From: JADJNW01 sp964596135
Lineage (GTDB): Bacteria; Bacteroidota; Bacteroidia; Chitinophagales; Saprospiraceae
Assembly: GCA_964596135.1 (NCBI GenBank)
Contig: CAZQTF010000083.1
Coordinates: 1-15,180 of the forward strand
DNA: 15,180 bases
Direction of reading: 5' to 3'
Both the position numbers and the translations under genes were made by a program. Shown here in pieces: positions 14,656-15,180 of the stretch (the first letter of the stretch is position 1; each line of letters begins with the position of its first letter). The notes below the pieces were generated by a model. The model was not told the DNA's origin. It saw only the letters and a program-made list of their open reading frames with translations, and did not search any database.

Positions 14656-15024
14656 TTATCGGTTTTTCTTACCTTTCCCATATCCAGGGCGTTGGCGCGA
14701 CCTTTGTTTTTCCATAAATTCCGAATAAGCCTTGTATTTTGCATCATCTACCAAAACTGCCTTCACTTTTTCATCTCTCGTTGTCGCCAGTTCTTTCATT
14801 TTGTCCCAATCGCCTCGATTTTCCGATTGCGTCTGATAAAATTCTATAAAGATGGGCGTTAGTTCCGTTTTCTGAGCATCGGTCACTTCAATCTGTTGAG
14901 TCAGTGCAGTCATGATCCTTTCCGTGCGTTGTTCAGGTGTTGGTGGCGATCCACCTCCTCGACACTGAGCGTATAGCCCGACGAAGCCGAGCATTGTGAT
15001 TACTAACAAAATTACTTTTTTCAT
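14656..15024 (-). CDS. Small secreted Spy/CpxP-like protein
   Basis: The 122-residue product has a signal peptide (MKKVILLVITMLGFVGLYAQ) with a cleavage site typical of this phylum after AQ; the next residue is Cys, but Q at -1 does not fit a lipobox. The mature part is short, charged and helical (TPEQRTERIMTALTQQIEVT, DAQKTELTPIFIEFYQTQSE, TRDEKVKAVLVDDAKYKAYS), ending in a basic tail (QRPGYGKGKKNR). The segment TDAQKTEL and the helical organisation resemble Spy/CpxP/LTxxQ periplasmic proteins, which act as chaperones or inhibitors of sensor kinases. The match is by pattern only. It is the first gene of the probable four-gene unit, 16 bp before the histidine kinase. Confidence 0.7.
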   Translation of the reverse strand: MKKVILLVITMLGFVGLYAQCRGGGSPPTPEQRTERIMTALTQQIEVTDAQKTELTPIFIEFYQTQSENRGDWDKMKELATTRDEKVKAVLVDDAKYKAYSEFMEKQRSRQRPGYGKGKKNR

Positions 15025-15052
15025 AATAACAATCAGGTTTTTAATTACACTT

Positions 15053-15060
15053 CAAAAATA
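15053..15060 (-). promoter_or_regulatory. Candidate -7 element for the four-gene signalling unit
   Basis: On the minus strand this reads TATTTTTG, which fits TAnnTTTG, and lies 29 bp upstream of the Spy-like ATG. The nearest TTG is 26 bp upstream, longer than the 20-22 bp seen elsewhere in this window, so the promoter may be weak or activator-dependent. No equally good element was found between the genes of the unit. Confidence 0.4.
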
Positions 15061-15088
15061 TCTCCGAAAAAATGGAAAGTAAAGTGCA

Positions 15089-15180
15089 ATGGATGTTCCG
15101 GTCGAACACCTCGAAGAACCCGACGATTTTGTCTATTGGAGAAATGTAAAGAAAAGCGTAGATTTAGGAAATTTATTATT
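15089..15180 (+). CDS. Possible N-terminal fragment of a divergent gene (cut by window edge)
   Basis: An ATG at 15089, with an in-frame stop three codons upstream, opens a frame that stays open to the window end (30 codons). The peptide MDVPVEHLEEPDDFVYWRNV followed by KKSVDLGNLL looks protein-like, with no low-complexity bias. No family is recognised and no plus-strand promoter was seen, so this may be chance. Confidence 0.25.
   Translation, partial: MDVPVEHLEEPDDFVYWRNVKKSVDLGNLL

Noticed and set aside
1..15180. CRISPR arrays, tRNA or rRNA genes, insertion sequences, prophage or toxin-antitoxin genes
   Set aside because: Looked for and not found. No regularly spaced repeats, no transposase or integrase motifs, and no cloverleaf-like segments were recognised in the gaps.

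Overview
The window looks like chromosomal DNA of a Bacteroidota bacterium, probably a Saprospiria-type lineage; the phylum is well supported, the class is a guess. The signs are a short (289-residue) primary sigma factor of the Bacteroidota type, a START-like protein and an Lrp/AsnC regulator that match Bacteroidota families, a HU-CCDC81/SPOR membrane protein, a carboxypeptidase-regulatory-domain outer-membrane barrel, and promoters of the form TTG-N20-TAnnTTTG instead of -35/-10 boxes. Shine-Dalgarno sequences are largely absent, as is usual in this phylum.

Left part (1-4053): the 3' end of a DoxX-like membrane protein converges on a large AddB-like PD-(D/E)XK nuclease gene. That gene carries a 31-bp perfect direct repeat 66 bp apart, read in frame. 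Next come about 350 bp without a clear gene, then a small two-helix membrane protein whose frame appears broken at an A-run, then a convergent START-like domain gene.

Middle part (4054-9908): housekeeping and regulation. A 500-bp divergent gap holds an 18-bp palindrome and the promoter of the primary sigma factor (rpoD). The sigma gene converges through a terminator on an Lrp/AsnC-family regulator. A periplasmic S41 C-terminal processing protease follows, convergent with only 9 bp of gap to a HU-CCDC81/SPOR cell-envelope protein. That gene is divergent, through two back-to-back promoters, from a DUF1905/YdeI-type gene that ends in a 16-bp perfect-stem terminator.

Right part (9919-15024): four genes on the minus strand with gaps of 16, 51 and 32 bp that probably form one transcription unit: a small secreted Spy/CpxP-like protein, a LytS-type sensor histidine kinase, a LytTR response regulator and a 956-residue outer-membrane beta-barrel protein with an N-terminal carboxypeptidase-regulatory domain and plug. 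This looks like an envelope-sensing module in which a two-component system is co-transcribed with a periplasmic and an outer-membrane component. A short ORF at the right edge may be the start of a divergent gene.

I see no tRNA, rRNA, CRISPR array, transposase, prophage or recognisable defence system. The genes look like ordinary core and accessory Bacteroidota genes; the more unusual observations are the repeat inside the nuclease gene, the frame-broken small membrane gene and the four-gene signalling unit.
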